From a virus, in the IMG/VR virus record IMGVR_UViG_3300050821_006746, positions 45,142 to 109,141 of that record: a stretch of DNA of 64,000 nucleotides, one strand, 5' to 3'. Of this stretch, positions 29,430 to 37,710 are shown piece after piece (the first letter of the stretch is position 1; each line of letters starts with the position of its first letter). The translations under genes were made by a program, and so were the position numbers. The notes beneath the pieces are model-generated. The model was not told the origin of the DNA. It made no database searches and saw nothing but the letters and a program-made list of their open reading frames with translations.

Positions 29430-29790
29430 TGTAATAGCGCAAGTATCATTGATGGGATTATCTGTGATTTGCAGACCTCTTTGGCAAAATCCGGCGATAT
29501 ATGCTTCACAGAAGCATCGGCGCAACATACTTCATAAACCATGTTGGTGCTGAATATACCCGCTCAGACCCCTTCCAGGCTTATCTGACGTGTATCAAAT
29601 TGAAAGAAAGCCAAGATATTCTTGGCTTTCTCAGACAGGCGGTTCTATTGAAAAGGTTGCTCGGACTGCGGCAAGATATGCATCACAGGGCCATTCTGAT
29701 ATATCCCACACAAACCAAAATACATCCTTTACAAGTGACCATTTTGGGCCTATAATACAAAGTGTTGTGACCGAAAATGGTCACTTATCA
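29426..29790 (-). pseudogene. Decayed minus-strand coding region
   Basis: No long frame, yet several adjoining pieces read like protein: KDVFWFVWDISEWPCDAYLA (ending about 29642), continuing after a frameshift as LSEKAKNILAFFQF, then a stop, then MVYEVCCADASVKHISPDF (29542-29426) joined by ATGA to MTHQEF. The simplest reading is one or two genes broken by frameshifts and stops. The region also contains ATGCTTC/GAAGCAT (29501-29507, 29511-29517). Confidence 0.45.
29728..29786 (+). promoter_or_regulatory. Sigma70 promoter enclosed by 13-bp inverted repeats
   Basis: TTTACA (29728-29733), 17-bp spacer, TATAAT (29751-29756). AAGTGACCATTTT (29733-29745) overlaps the spacer and its perfect inverse AAAATGGTCACTT (29774-29786) lies downstream of the start point. 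Two half-sites bound together would trap or loop the promoter; in RNA only the right arm is present. Confidence 0.85.
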
Positions 29791-29807
29791 AGAAAGGGAT
29801 ATGTGAT

Positions 29808-30305
29808 ATGACCCAAAAACAATGGCTGATGGAGCATGAGCATCTCTGGGATCTTGTGTTTGCTCTGGGAACAGAAATCGAGCGGATAAAGGCCAATGAT
29901 GGTGTTGACAGTCTGCATCTGAAAAAGCTGAAAAAACTCCGAGAGCTTTTTCAGGCCATGATCGAGAATGCCGAATGGGAGTACCACGAGGACACTGGAG
30001 AGCGTCACCGGCCCGCAGAGCGGGTGATGATCTCGCTCATCCCACATAGCGACGATTGGTGGTCCGATCCTTACGCTGTGGTCCCTGTTGCGGGCCAAAC
30101 GGCAACCATGGGCAAGCAGCGATGGGCAGTTCTCGAGAAAGGGGCAGGCCGCCCTGTGGGAGAGAAAACCTACTCTCAGAAGACCCACGCCTACCGCGCT
30201 TGTCGCAGGCTCAACGATGCGGCCCGGCAGGCATTTGAGGACAAGCGCGGATGGTTTCCGACTCCTGCCCTGGCTACTGAAGCGGAGAGCAGCCTGGCGC
30301 AGTGA
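29808..30305 (+). CDS. Hypothetical protein with tightly controlled promoter (165 aa)
   Basis: Start after AAGAAAGGGATATGTGAT. N-terminal helical part (MTQKQWLMEHEHLWDLVFALG, heptad LHLKKLKKLRELFQAM), Trp/Asp-rich middle (SDDWWSDPY) and basic C-terminal part with Ala/Arg helix. Higher GC than its surroundings. No family recognised. It stands alone between RNA genes and repeat clusters, so a regulator or a lysogenic-conversion gene is plausible. Confidence 0.75.
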   Translation: MTQKQWLMEHEHLWDLVFALGTEIERIKANDGVDSLHLKKLKKLRELFQAMIENAEWEYHEDTGERHRPAERVMISLIPHSDDWWSDPYAVVPVAGQTATMGKQRWAVLEKGAGRPVGEKTYSQKTHAYRACRRLNDAARQAFEDKRGWFPTPALATEAESSLAQ

Positions 30306-30646
30306 ATTTATGTGAAGCATCTAATGGCCCGTGAAGCATATTTTGGCAGTGAACATTCGGGACAAAAGCATCAAATGCTCTGAAAAGAGAACAAAATGAC
30401 TCACTGCTTCAATATGCTTCACAAATCAGAATCGCTGCCAACATATCCTACAGAAAACCTATTAGCTCGTTAGTGTCAAGCCGCTTCTGGCGTCAAGGCA
30501 CTGCCACGATATGGGTAATAGCCGTTGTCAGAATATGCATAAAATCACATTATCAGTGTTATCGGGGCAGCAGAGAATAGAGATGAAATCGTCGTTCTCC
30601 CTAAATTGCAACTCGCTATCAATGCCGCGTATTGACCATACTCCCA
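30306..30646. repeat. Non-coding region with GTGAAGCATA repeats
   Basis: GTGAAGCAT at 30312-30320 and 30331-30339 and its inverse TATGCTTCAC at 30413-30422; another TATGCTTCAC lies at 29500-29509 in an inverted pair. No convincing gene. Spaced, bidirectional copies suggest protein-binding sites. Other parts show nothing recognisable. Confidence 0.5.
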
Positions 30647-30988
30647 TTATGCCCTCTCTTTGTCGTCGCTTTTCTCAACATTTCGTATTGCCACATAGCC
30701 ATCTCGCCACCCTGCAATTTCCATCGGTTTTCCAGGGATATTCAGCGTCCACTTTGAATCGTTGTCTTCTTCTTGTGTGACCGCCTCCGTGATTTGCCGC
30801 AATCGCTCTACTCGCTGATCCTCTGGCAGTTCACGCAGCCAGAACAAGACCAGGCTTTGCATCTCATCATTGGTGAGCGGTGAGTACGAGAAGCCCCATT
30901 CGTCGCATCCTTGCCCTGTTTTTATCTCGATATCGTCGCAACAGTTTGTGATAACTGTAACCTCATCGGTGATTCTTTGCTGGCTCAT
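30647..30988 (-). CDS. Hypothetical acidic protein (113 aa)
   Basis: The start at 30988 is in an ATGA overlap with a short upstream frame (VEEQKKDRMWMRILEKHGKQPQ, GTG at about 31048). An in-frame GTG at 31027 is the alternative. Acidic, with CC near residue 16 and SLVLFWLRELPEDQRVERL helix. No family recognised. Confidence 0.65.
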   Translation of the reverse strand: MSQQRITDEVTVITNCCDDIEIKTGQGCDEWGFSYSPLTNDEMQSLVLFWLRELPEDQRVERLRQITEAVTQEEDNDSKWTLNIPGKPMEIAGWRDGYVAIRNVEKSDDKERA

Positions 30989-31062
30989 TGCGGCTGCTTC
31001 CCATGCTTTTCCAGAATGCGCATCCACATGCGATCTTTCTTCTGCTCTTCCACTGAGAGATG

Positions 31063-31215
31063 CTAGGGCAATGGGTGATCCACAATGTGACGATAATCGC
31101 CTAGTGCTATGCGTTTGCCGCAGATGCTACAAGGCACGCCTCTAATGAGAATTGACGCTGGAATGATACAGAGTAACAAGAGCACGATCATTGCTACAAG
31201 GAAAAAGTAAATCAT
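31063..31215 (-). CDS. Small membrane-anchored CxxC protein (50 aa)
   Basis: The ATG at 31215 follows CAGGAGGTTAAA, and the promoter lies just upstream. One N-terminal membrane helix (MIYFFLVAMIVLLLLCII), then CSICGKRIALGDYRHIVDH, a Cys pair plus His that could bind metal outside or inside the membrane. Possible superinfection-exclusion or lysogenic factor; this is a guess from size and position. Confidence 0.65.
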   Translation of the reverse strand: MIYFFLVAMIVLLLLCIIPASILIRGVPCSICGKRIALGDYRHIVDHPLP

Positions 31216-31236
31216 TTTAACCTCCTGATTCTCGCG

Positions 31237-31242
31237 ATTATA
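31237..31242 (-). promoter_or_regulatory. Extended -10 promoter TGgTATAAT
   Basis: Minus-strand TATAAT at 31242-31237 with TG three bases upstream. Transcribes the two small minus genes. Confidence 0.65.
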
Positions 31243-31401
31243 CCATAGTCGCCACAAAGCTAAAACAACCTGAAACAAGACGGACAACATGAAATGAACT
31301 GGCACGGTTGTATAGACAAGCGATATAGAGTACAATTGCTGTGGATAGTGGTTTTCGTTCTGCTTTGGAGTGGTCATTGTTGGTAGCTCTCCTTATCGCA
31401 A

Positions 31402-31432
31402 TTGAAACTGCCAATCCGGTGCGGTTGGCAGC
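31402..31432. other. Inverted repeat upstream of terminase
   Basis: CTGCCAA and TTGGCAG flank TCCGGTGCGG in the gap before the small terminase gene. Possibly a terminase or late-regulator site. No clear late promoter was found in 31216-31489. Confidence 0.35.
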
Positions 31433-31489
31433 GTGCTCTAGCCGATCATGTACGTGTGATTGGCGTTTTTGCATGTCTGGAGATCAGTG

Positions 31490-31984
31490 GTGAGCACCGA
31501 TGATACACCAGAGGAGAGCGCAAAGGCTTATCAGGCTTTTCTCGATTATCGTGACATGGGTGTGAATAGAAGCCTGGCGAAACTTAACGAGCGATACGGC
31601 AAAAAAGCGTCATATATACGTCAATTACAAAAGTGGTCTGCCTTGTATGATTGGCAGGCACGCATAAAGCAATTTGAGCAGGAACAAGCAGAGGAGCGAG
31701 CGGCCAAGATCCAAGCAGATCTTGATGAGATGAACGAGCGTCATGTGAAATTGGCGGTTGAGCAACAAGAGAAAGCCAGGAAGCAAATTGAGGATCTTAT
31801 CAATGCTAGGGCATTTGGGAGTCAGGCGGTTGTGCAGTTGCTCAAAATCGCAACGGACCTAGAACGGTTGGCGCGTGGTGCTCCAACTGAGCGAGAAGAA
31901 ATAACAGGTAGTATCAGCCATAAGGTTGTTTTTATGGTTCCACAGAAAGGGGAGAAGCGCAACAATGATAACGATGTCTCCTGA
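31490..31984 (+). CDS. terS: Terminase small subunit (164 aa)
   Basis: GTG start after CTGGAGATCAGTG. Residues 10-60 match the small-terminase HTH pattern: AYQAFLDYRDMGVNRSLAKL, then IRQLQKWSALYDWQARIKQFEQE. The C-terminal part is a long coiled-coil/oligomerisation helix. It recognises the packaging site and recruits the large subunit, whose gene overlaps its 3' end. Confidence 0.88.
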   Translation: MSTDDTPEESAKAYQAFLDYRDMGVNRSLAKLNERYGKKASYIRQLQKWSALYDWQARIKQFEQEQAEERAAKIQADLDEMNERHVKLAVEQQEKARKQIEDLINARAFGSQAVVQLLKIATDLERLARGAPTEREEITGSISHKVVFMVPQKGEKRNNDNDVS

Positions 31985-33512
31985 TGTGGAAATACAACCC
32001 GGTGATACTGTTATCAAGGCTCAAGAAGGACCACAAACCACATTTCTTGAGAATGATGCAGACATTTGTATTTATGGCGGGAGTGCAGGCGGCGGCAAGT
32101 CATGGGCATTGCTGCTTGACGCGCTCTACTATGCTGCACTAGATCCTGTTCCTGGCTTCGGCGCTGTTATTTTTCGTCGCACGTCTCCACAAATTACACA
32201 AGAAGGTGGTTTGTGGGATGAGGCGGCTAAATTGTATCCCCTCGCAGGTGGCATTCCTAAAACAACGCGCCTTGAGTATGTCTGGCCGCGCAATCAAACC
32301 AAAGTGCGCTTTGCCCACATGCAGTATGATAGCGACCGCTTTAACTGGCAGGGCGCACAAATTGCCTATATTGGATTTGATGAGCTTACCCATTTCACCG
32401 AAGAACAGTTCTTTTATATGCCAAGCCGCAACCGTAGCGTTTGTGGCGTTAAACCTCGCATGCGTGGGACCGTCAATCCTGATGCTGACTCATGGGTGAA
32501 ACGTTTCCTTGCTCCTTGGGTAGATGAGGAATGGCCAGTGGAGGATAGGGCGGTGTCTGGTGAGAAGCGCTGGTTTATTCGTGATGGTCGGCAAATTGTT
32601 TGGCTCAAAAAGGGCGAAATGCATCCTGATGCCAAGTCGGTTACGTTTATCAGGGCAAGTGTCTACGATAATAAGATTTTACTCCAGACCAATCCTGAGT
32701 ACCTAACTAACCTCAAGTCATTGCCGCTGATTGAGCGCGAACGTTTGCTTAACGGCAACTGGTCTATTCGTCCTGAAGGTGGTCAGTACTTCAAGAAACA
32801 TTGGTTTCCTGTCCTGAGTGTTCGTCCTGGGGATATCGAAGTAGAATGCCGTTATTGGGATAAAGCCGCTACTGAGATTGTACCGACTAGTAGTAAGAAG
32901 CAAGATCCTGACTATACCGCTTCTGTGCTCCTTGGCAGGCGCAAGGCAGGCGCTTATCCTCGCTACGTGGTGTTAGATGCCACATGGGATAGAAAGTCAC
33001 CAGGCGGCGTTGAGAAGCTTGTTAGACAAGTAGCAGAGCATGACGATGAGTGTTATGCAGACGAACAGGGCGCGTTGATTCACGGTAAATATGTTCGTGT
33101 GTGCATCGAAGAAGAAGCCGGGTCCTCTGGCAAGGATGACACCTATACCTTTGTGACAAAGGTCCTTGACGGGTTTGACGCTCACGGTATACGGGTGACA
33201 GGAAGCAAGGAAGTGCGCGCCAAGGCTCCATCAGCTCAGTCTGAGCAAGGGAACATAGCTCTACTTAAAGCATCGTGGAATGCTGCTTTTCTTGACTTCC
33301 TGGAAGCGTTTCCTAATCCGAAAGTACACGATGATCCTGTTGATGCCTTCGATGGTTCTTATGGCCAACTTAGCGTGTCACGCGTACCATTGGATGGTGA
33401 GCCTGAGATAGCAGAAGCGCAAGTAGAAGTGCCAATCCTGCAAGAAATCATCAAACAACAATCTGATCCATTTGGCTATTTTGATCGATTGCATGGGGAG
33501 GATTGGACGTGA
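31965..33512 (+). CDS. terL: Terminase large subunit (515 aa)
   Basis: ATPase domain with Walker A GGSAGGGKS (38-46), the coupling/Walker B strand AYIGFDELTHF, and C-terminal RNase H-like nuclease region ending KVHDDPVDAFDGSYGQ, as in Terminase_6/Terminase_3-like enzymes. It drives DNA into the procapsid and cuts it. The start at 31965 follows AAAGGGGAGAAGCGCAACA; an ATG at 31974 is possible. It overlaps the small subunit by 20 bases. Confidence 0.95.
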   Translation: MITMSPDVEIQPGDTVIKAQEGPQTTFLENDADICIYGGSAGGGKSWALLLDALYYAALDPVPGFGAVIFRRTSPQITQEGGLWDEAAKLYPLAGGIPKTTRLEYVWPRNQTKVRFAHMQYDSDRFNWQGAQIAYIGFDELTHFTEEQFFYMPSRNRSVCGVKPRMRGTVNPDADSWVKRFLAPWVDEEWPVEDRAVSGEKRWFIRDGRQIVWLKKGEMHPDAKSVTFIRASVYDNKILLQTNPEYLTNLKSLPLIERERLLNGNWSIRPEGGQYFKKHWFPVLSVRPGDIEVECRYWDKAATEIVPTSSKKQDPDYTASVLLGRRKAGAYPRYVVLDATWDRKSPGGVEKLVRQVAEHDDECYADEQGALIHGKYVRVCIEEEAGSSGKDDTYTFVTKVLDGFDAHGIRVTGSKEVRAKAPSAQSEQGNIALLKASWNAAFLDFLEAFPNPKVHDDPVDAFDGSYGQLSVSRVPLDGEPEIAEAQVEVPILQEIIKQQSDPFGYFDRLHGEDWT

Positions 33513-34024
33513 ATAACCATCTCTTCCACCACACAAAGCATCCGCATGCCGCTCGCAATGTGAATGAGATTCATGAAAGCCAAATGGGTATAGGGGCAAA
33601 GATTGCCGATGCGGTTACTGGCGTTATGGGGTCGTGGAAATTCATTATCATTCAAACGGTAATTGTCGCTTTCTGGATTACTGCGAATGTGTGGCTCTTA
33701 TCTCATCCCTTTGATCCATTTCCGCTAATTTTACTGAATCTCGTTTTCAGCACACAAGCGGCCTACGCGTCACCACTTATCCTGATGTCTCAAAACAGAC
33801 AGTCTATTAAGGACCGTATCACAGCAGACGAGACGTACAGGAATGCACAAAAGGGTGAAGAGGAAACTCGCGCCGTTATGGAGCATCTGACTTCACAAGA
33901 TACGGAGTTGCTTACGCAGACACGCGAGTTGTTGAAGCAAACTGATCTTCTTGAAGCACAAGCCGCACGAATTGAAAAGTTGCTCAAGCGCATCGATGCT
34001 GCAACAGGAAGAGGCGCGGCATGA
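33509..34024 (+). CDS. DUF1003 membrane protein (171 aa)
   Basis: GTG start overlapping the terminase stop. N-terminal NVNEIHESQMGIGAKIADAV leads into two membrane helices (SWKFIIIQTVIVAFWITANVW and LILLNLVFSTQAAYASPLIL), then NRQSIKDRITADETYR, which is the DUF1003 signature, and a C-terminal coiled coil. The family is common in bacterial chromosomes and its role is unknown. Between terminase and portal it is unusual; possible roles are membrane association of packaging, superinfection exclusion, or moron cargo. Confidence 0.85.
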   Translation: MNNHLFHHTKHPHAARNVNEIHESQMGIGAKIADAVTGVMGSWKFIIIQTVIVAFWITANVWLLSHPFDPFPLILLNLVFSTQAAYASPLILMSQNRQSIKDRITADETYRNAQKGEEETRAVMEHLTSQDTELLTQTRELLKQTDLLEAQAARIEKLLKRIDAATGRGAA

Positions 34025-34395
34025 TAGAACCAAACATCGATTTAGCCACGTTCAGGAAGAATCTACGCAATCTGTTGCATTGGAACCTAGATCCGCTCTC
34101 TACTGCTGAGATACTTAAATCTGGTGATGCTTTGCATTGTCCTGAGTGCAAGAAATTGCGATATGTGATGTTCAAAACTGCTACCACCGAAACGCCTTTG
34201 CTCTATTTCGGTGATTATTGCGTGTGTCCATCGCAAGAAGATGTACAAGAGTACGAGCAGGCTCTTGCGCTGGTTCGTGATTTCCCACCGATACGAGAAA
34301 TGGCAGAGGTGGCTGATGATCCAAATGCAGGCATCCTTACCCACGAAAAGATGACGACGTTCTTGGATGATTTGAAAAGTGGGAGGGTTGGCTGA
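34021..34395 (+). CDS. Hypothetical protein with zinc-like motif (124 aa)
   Basis: CPECKKLRY near residue 40 and a CVCPS near 68 may form a ribbon. Helical acidic C-terminus. Coupled by ATGA upstream and one-base overlap downstream. Confidence 0.68.
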   Translation: MIEPNIDLATFRKNLRNLLHWNLDPLSTAEILKSGDALHCPECKKLRYVMFKTATTETPLLYFGDYCVCPSQEDVQEYEQALALVRDFPPIREMAEVADDPNAGILTHEKMTTFLDDLKSGRVG

Positions 34396-34502
34396 TGAAC
34401 GCTGTTGCCGCTTCTGGACTGGCTATGCTCATCTCTATGGCGTTTGTGTGCGGGATTGTGGCGTATTTGATACGGGATACGGTTGTGGAGGGGAATAAGT
34501 GA
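34395..34502 (+). CDS. Small membrane protein (35 aa)
   Basis: Short frame with one membrane helix (GLAMLISMAFVCGIVAYLI) and a short acidic end. Its stop overlaps the methyltransferase ATG. Function unknown; size resembles the mini membrane protein at 2372. Confidence 0.5.
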   Translation: MNAVAASGLAMLISMAFVCGIVAYLIRDTVVEGNK

Positions 34503-35077
34503 TGGTTGCATTAGCGAAGCCTTTTGTTAGAACATCAACAAGCAATGAGTGGTACACGCCTTTCCAATATGTAGAGGCTGCTAGGTTGCTTATGGGCACA
34601 ATAGACCTCGATCCTGCCAGCAGTTCAGATGCCAATATGACTATCAGGGCTACGGTTTACTATGACGCTCAGGCCAATGGCCTGAGCGTCCCGTGGAGTG
34701 GCAGGGTGTGGCTCAATCCACCCTACGGCACAACAAATGGGCAAAGCAATCAGGGAATTTGGACACGACGCTGTATCTATGAGTATCAAGTCGGCAATGT
34801 AAAAGAAGCCATTTTGCTTATCACGGCAGCAACGGATATGAAGTGGTTTCAAGTGCTTTGGAACTACCCACTTTGTTTTGTCGATCATGGGATTTACTTC
34901 TATCGTCCTCAAGAAAATGACGAAATGAAGCATGGGCAAGGTTCTTGTGTTGCCTATTTGGGACATCAAGAAGGGCGTTTTACTGATATCTTTCGCAAGT
35001 TTGGCCCAATCATGCGCCGTGTCGATAAGCCTTGTGAGATTGCACCTCTCAGTTTATGGGAGGTGAGCAATGTCTAG
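34502..35077 (+). CDS. Second phage N6-adenine methyltransferase, Dam-like (191 aa)
   Basis: Paralogue of the protein at 3175-3786: NEWYTPFQYVEAARLLMG, IDLDPASSSD, catalytic NPPYG near residue 78, ITAATDMKWFQVLW and CFVDHG follow the same order. The two differ enough to have different specificity or to have been acquired separately. Lying between terminase and portal, it may be expressed late and methylate DNA just before packaging. Confidence 0.92.
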   Translation: MVALAKPFVRTSTSNEWYTPFQYVEAARLLMGTIDLDPASSSDANMTIRATVYYDAQANGLSVPWSGRVWLNPPYGTTNGQSNQGIWTRRCIYEYQVGNVKEAILLITAATDMKWFQVLWNYPLCFVDHGIYFYRPQENDEMKHGQGSCVAYLGHQEGRFTDIFRKFGPIMRRVDKPCEIAPLSLWEVSNV

Positions 35078-36791
35078 ACGCTACTCCTCTGCACAAAAAC
35101 AGGCTCAGGTATTACGTCGTCGTGTTGAGCGCCAAGAGAAAGTTAACCCTTTGTACGCGGGATATTCTGTAATATCTGATATGTCGCAACCGCGTACTAT
35201 GTCTCGTGATATACGAACTTACATCAATGAAGGTTACTGTGGCAATGATACCCTTAACAAAGTAATCGGGTATGGTATAACAAATGGTGCGGCTATACCT
35301 CCTGTGCTCTTTACAGACCGAACGATGAAAAAGCGGATTAATAATCATCCAATCCTCGATAAATTGGAAAATCCAAACTCTGAGATGGATGGTGTGTTTT
35401 ATCGAGAGTGTGTGCTTGGCTGGTTTCTGCTTGCAGGATCTAGTTTTATGTATATCAATCGTGTTGCCAAAGCAGGCCCACCCGATGAAATGTGGGTGCT
35501 TGAGTCAAACAAGGTCAAACCAATCCCTGATGAGAAGCGCGGCATTACAGGCTACGAGTATGCTGATTTTCCTGCTGAGAAAAACCCGATCAAGCCAAAT
35601 CTTATTGGTCATATGCGCAATTGGAATCCGCGAGATCCTTTCTTTGGCTTGTCTCCAATCACTGTAGCGGCAATTCTTGTTGACCAACAATCAGCAATCA
35701 GGAAGTGGAATTTAGCGCTCTTACAGAACTTTGCAAAGCCTCCTGGTGCGTGGGTAACTGATGCTATTCTTGCTCCAAACGATAGGGCAAAACTTGAGGC
35801 AAGAGTCAATGAGAAGTTAACCGGATTTCGCAACGCCGGTAAGACGCCAGTGCTAGACGGCGCTCTCAAGTGGATGCCATCGGCGGTTTCGCCCGCTGAT
35901 ATGGATTGGTTAGAGAGCACTAAGTACAATGCTGGTGCTATTGCAAATGTTTTTAACATGCCGCCCCAATTAATTGGTGATACATCATCCACAACATTTG
36001 ATAACATGCAGGAAGCCAAAGCCGCAAGTTACACAGAATACATTTTCCCGATGCTGGATAAAGAATACAGCACATTGCGTCGTTGGCTTGTGCCTATGTA
36101 CCCTGATCTGTGCGATAGAAGCGGCAAGCCAGTTGCTTATCTCTACTATGACAAAGAGAGTGTTGAGGTAGTCCAGGCTGTTATACAAGCACGTAAAACC
36201 GCTGCTTCCCAAAGGGCCAATCAGTCATGGTCACAAGGCGCGGCGTCCTCCTGTACGCTCAATGAAGCCAGAGAGATGCAAGGATTGCCGCCTGATCCTC
36301 AAGGCGATATCTACCGTATTGGCGGTGTGTACGTGCGAAAAACCGATCTGGACAAATACGCAGAGCAATCACTGACAGTTCCCGCAGCGCCGCCTATGCC
36401 TATCCCTGAGCCAATCGAGGATACTGGCAATCCGAGCAACCCAAGTAACCCGAATAATACACAAGACGACACGCAACCTGCGAACGGCACAAAGCCGACG
36501 CCTGGAAAGAAGCCCAATGCAACTAATCCTGGCGATAGCAATAGCGGTAATAGCAAGCCTGGCAATAAGCCTGCCGCTAAACCTGCTAGTAAGCCGAAGA
36601 GTCGTGAGATCGGAGATCCAGAAGCACTTGATCTTACGAGCAAGCAGGATAAGGACACCAACCGAGCGGTGGAAGTCGAGAGAGAGCGATGGACCGACGA
36701 CGCTTCCGAGCGCATAGACGTGGGAAGCAATGATGAGAAGCGTATCAAGCGAGAAAATTATAGAAAATTTATGGATGAGGTATTAGTATGA
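35070..36791 (+). CDS. Portal protein, HK97 type (573 aa)
   Basis: Central 400 residues match phage portal proteins: NHPILDKLENPN, GWFLLAGSSFMYINR, the wing with RNWNPRDPFFGLSPI, WMPSAVSPADMDWLES, FNMPPQLIG. The C-terminal 130 residues are a low-complexity Pro/Asn/Gly/Lys linker followed by a short charged helix, longer than in many portals. It forms the dodecameric vertex for packaging and tail attachment. Overlaps the methyltransferase by eight bases. Confidence 0.93.
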   Translation: MSRRYSSAQKQAQVLRRRVERQEKVNPLYAGYSVISDMSQPRTMSRDIRTYINEGYCGNDTLNKVIGYGITNGAAIPPVLFTDRTMKKRINNHPILDKLENPNSEMDGVFYRECVLGWFLLAGSSFMYINRVAKAGPPDEMWVLESNKVKPIPDEKRGITGYEYADFPAEKNPIKPNLIGHMRNWNPRDPFFGLSPITVAAILVDQQSAIRKWNLALLQNFAKPPGAWVTDAILAPNDRAKLEARVNEKLTGFRNAGKTPVLDGALKWMPSAVSPADMDWLESTKYNAGAIANVFNMPPQLIGDTSSTTFDNMQEAKAASYTEYIFPMLDKEYSTLRRWLVPMYPDLCDRSGKPVAYLYYDKESVEVVQAVIQARKTAASQRANQSWSQGAASSCTLNEAREMQGLPPDPQGDIYRIGGVYVRKTDLDKYAEQSLTVPAAPPMPIPEPIEDTGNPSNPSNPNNTQDDTQPANGTKPTPGKKPNATNPGDSNSGNSKPGNKPAAKPASKPKSREIGDPEALDLTSKQDKDTNRAVEVERERWTDDASERIDVGSNDEKRIKRENYRKFMDEVLV

Positions 36792-37174
36792 AGACGAATG
36801 CAGAGCTTTTTAATAGAGCAACGCATGCAGGCTATGACTATAAAAAAGTCTTTGGCGTATATCCCGAAAAGATTGGCATTGCATATGACCGCATGAAGCA
36901 CTTTCTCTATACAAGTGTTAATTTTCCTGAAATGGAAGATGCCACGATTGCATCCTTTTCTCTTGTTGACGAGAATTGGCCAACTGTCGGATTCCATACA
37001 GTCCCTTTTGTTCCTATTCTGGGAGATACCATTGATCCCGATGAAGTCTATCTGCCAGATCCGAAAATGGGCGACAAAGCTTTTAGTGGTTTGGCGCTTT
37101 GTCGCATGGTTGAGACAAATGGGGCTTTCTATGAAATGATGCTTTATCAAATGGCAAGAGAGGTATTGGTATGA
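36788..37174 (+). CDS. Hypothetical protein (128 aa)
   Basis: ATGA overlap with portal. Its last codons and the following start (GAGGTATTGGTATGA) repeat the portal's own end (GAGGTATTAGTATGA), a duplicated translational-coupling cassette. Aromatic, acidic protein without recognised domain. Confidence 0.7.
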   Translation: MKTNAELFNRATHAGYDYKKVFGVYPEKIGIAYDRMKHFLYTSVNFPEMEDATIASFSLVDENWPTVGFHTVPFVPILGDTIDPDEVYLPDPKMGDKAFSGLALCRMVETNGAFYEMMLYQMAREVLV

Positions 37175-37710
37175 GCATATTAAGATTCGTAAAGTGTGAA
37201 ATGTGCAAAAATACATTTCAATTGCCATTGGTATCATCTCTTGCCCCCTACGAGTTACCCGCTCTTTGGCTAACTCTTTACGAAGGCAACTCAGCAAATC
37301 ATGAAGGTAAGCATTTTTGCTCTGAGGAATGCCTGCGGCAATATTTTCAGATAGCGACTATGCCGCAAAAAACAGAGCTACCGTCGCTTGACGAAGATGA
37401 CGACCTACCACCAGATGAGTTCTTGCCATTCAGAGGCAAGTGTTTGCCTGATGGTCGCGTTGTGTCTTTGGCTGATGGGGCTATTTATATTCCAGAGCCA
37501 CAAGAGAATCCAGATTGCAAGGCGCGGCGCTTCCTTCTTGCAGATGGTGAGACAGCGGAGTTTACCGATGGTGTGAAGTGGGGCGATGGGAAGGTTTCCA
37601 TTGAAGCAAAAAATCAGAATGAAATATGGACATACGATGCATGGGATGATTTGAAAAAAGCGAATCAAGGCTCTGGCGTGCAATGGATCGATCAGGAGGT
37701 GAGCAAGTGA
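37171..37710 (+). CDS. MYM/TRASH-like zinc-finger protein (179 aa)
   Basis: N-terminal CEMCKNTF and GKHFCSEECLRQYF form a treble-clef of the TRASH/MYM style (CxxC...CxxxC). C-terminal part is beta-rich and acidic (DEDDDLPPDEF). Unknown role in an otherwise head-gene neighbourhood. Confidence 0.72.
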   Translation: MSILRFVKCEMCKNTFQLPLVSSLAPYELPALWLTLYEGNSANHEGKHFCSEECLRQYFQIATMPQKTELPSLDEDDDLPPDEFLPFRGKCLPDGRVVSLADGAIYIPEPQENPDCKARRFLLADGETAEFTDGVKWGDGKVSIEAKNQNEIWTYDAWDDLKKANQGSGVQWIDQEVSK

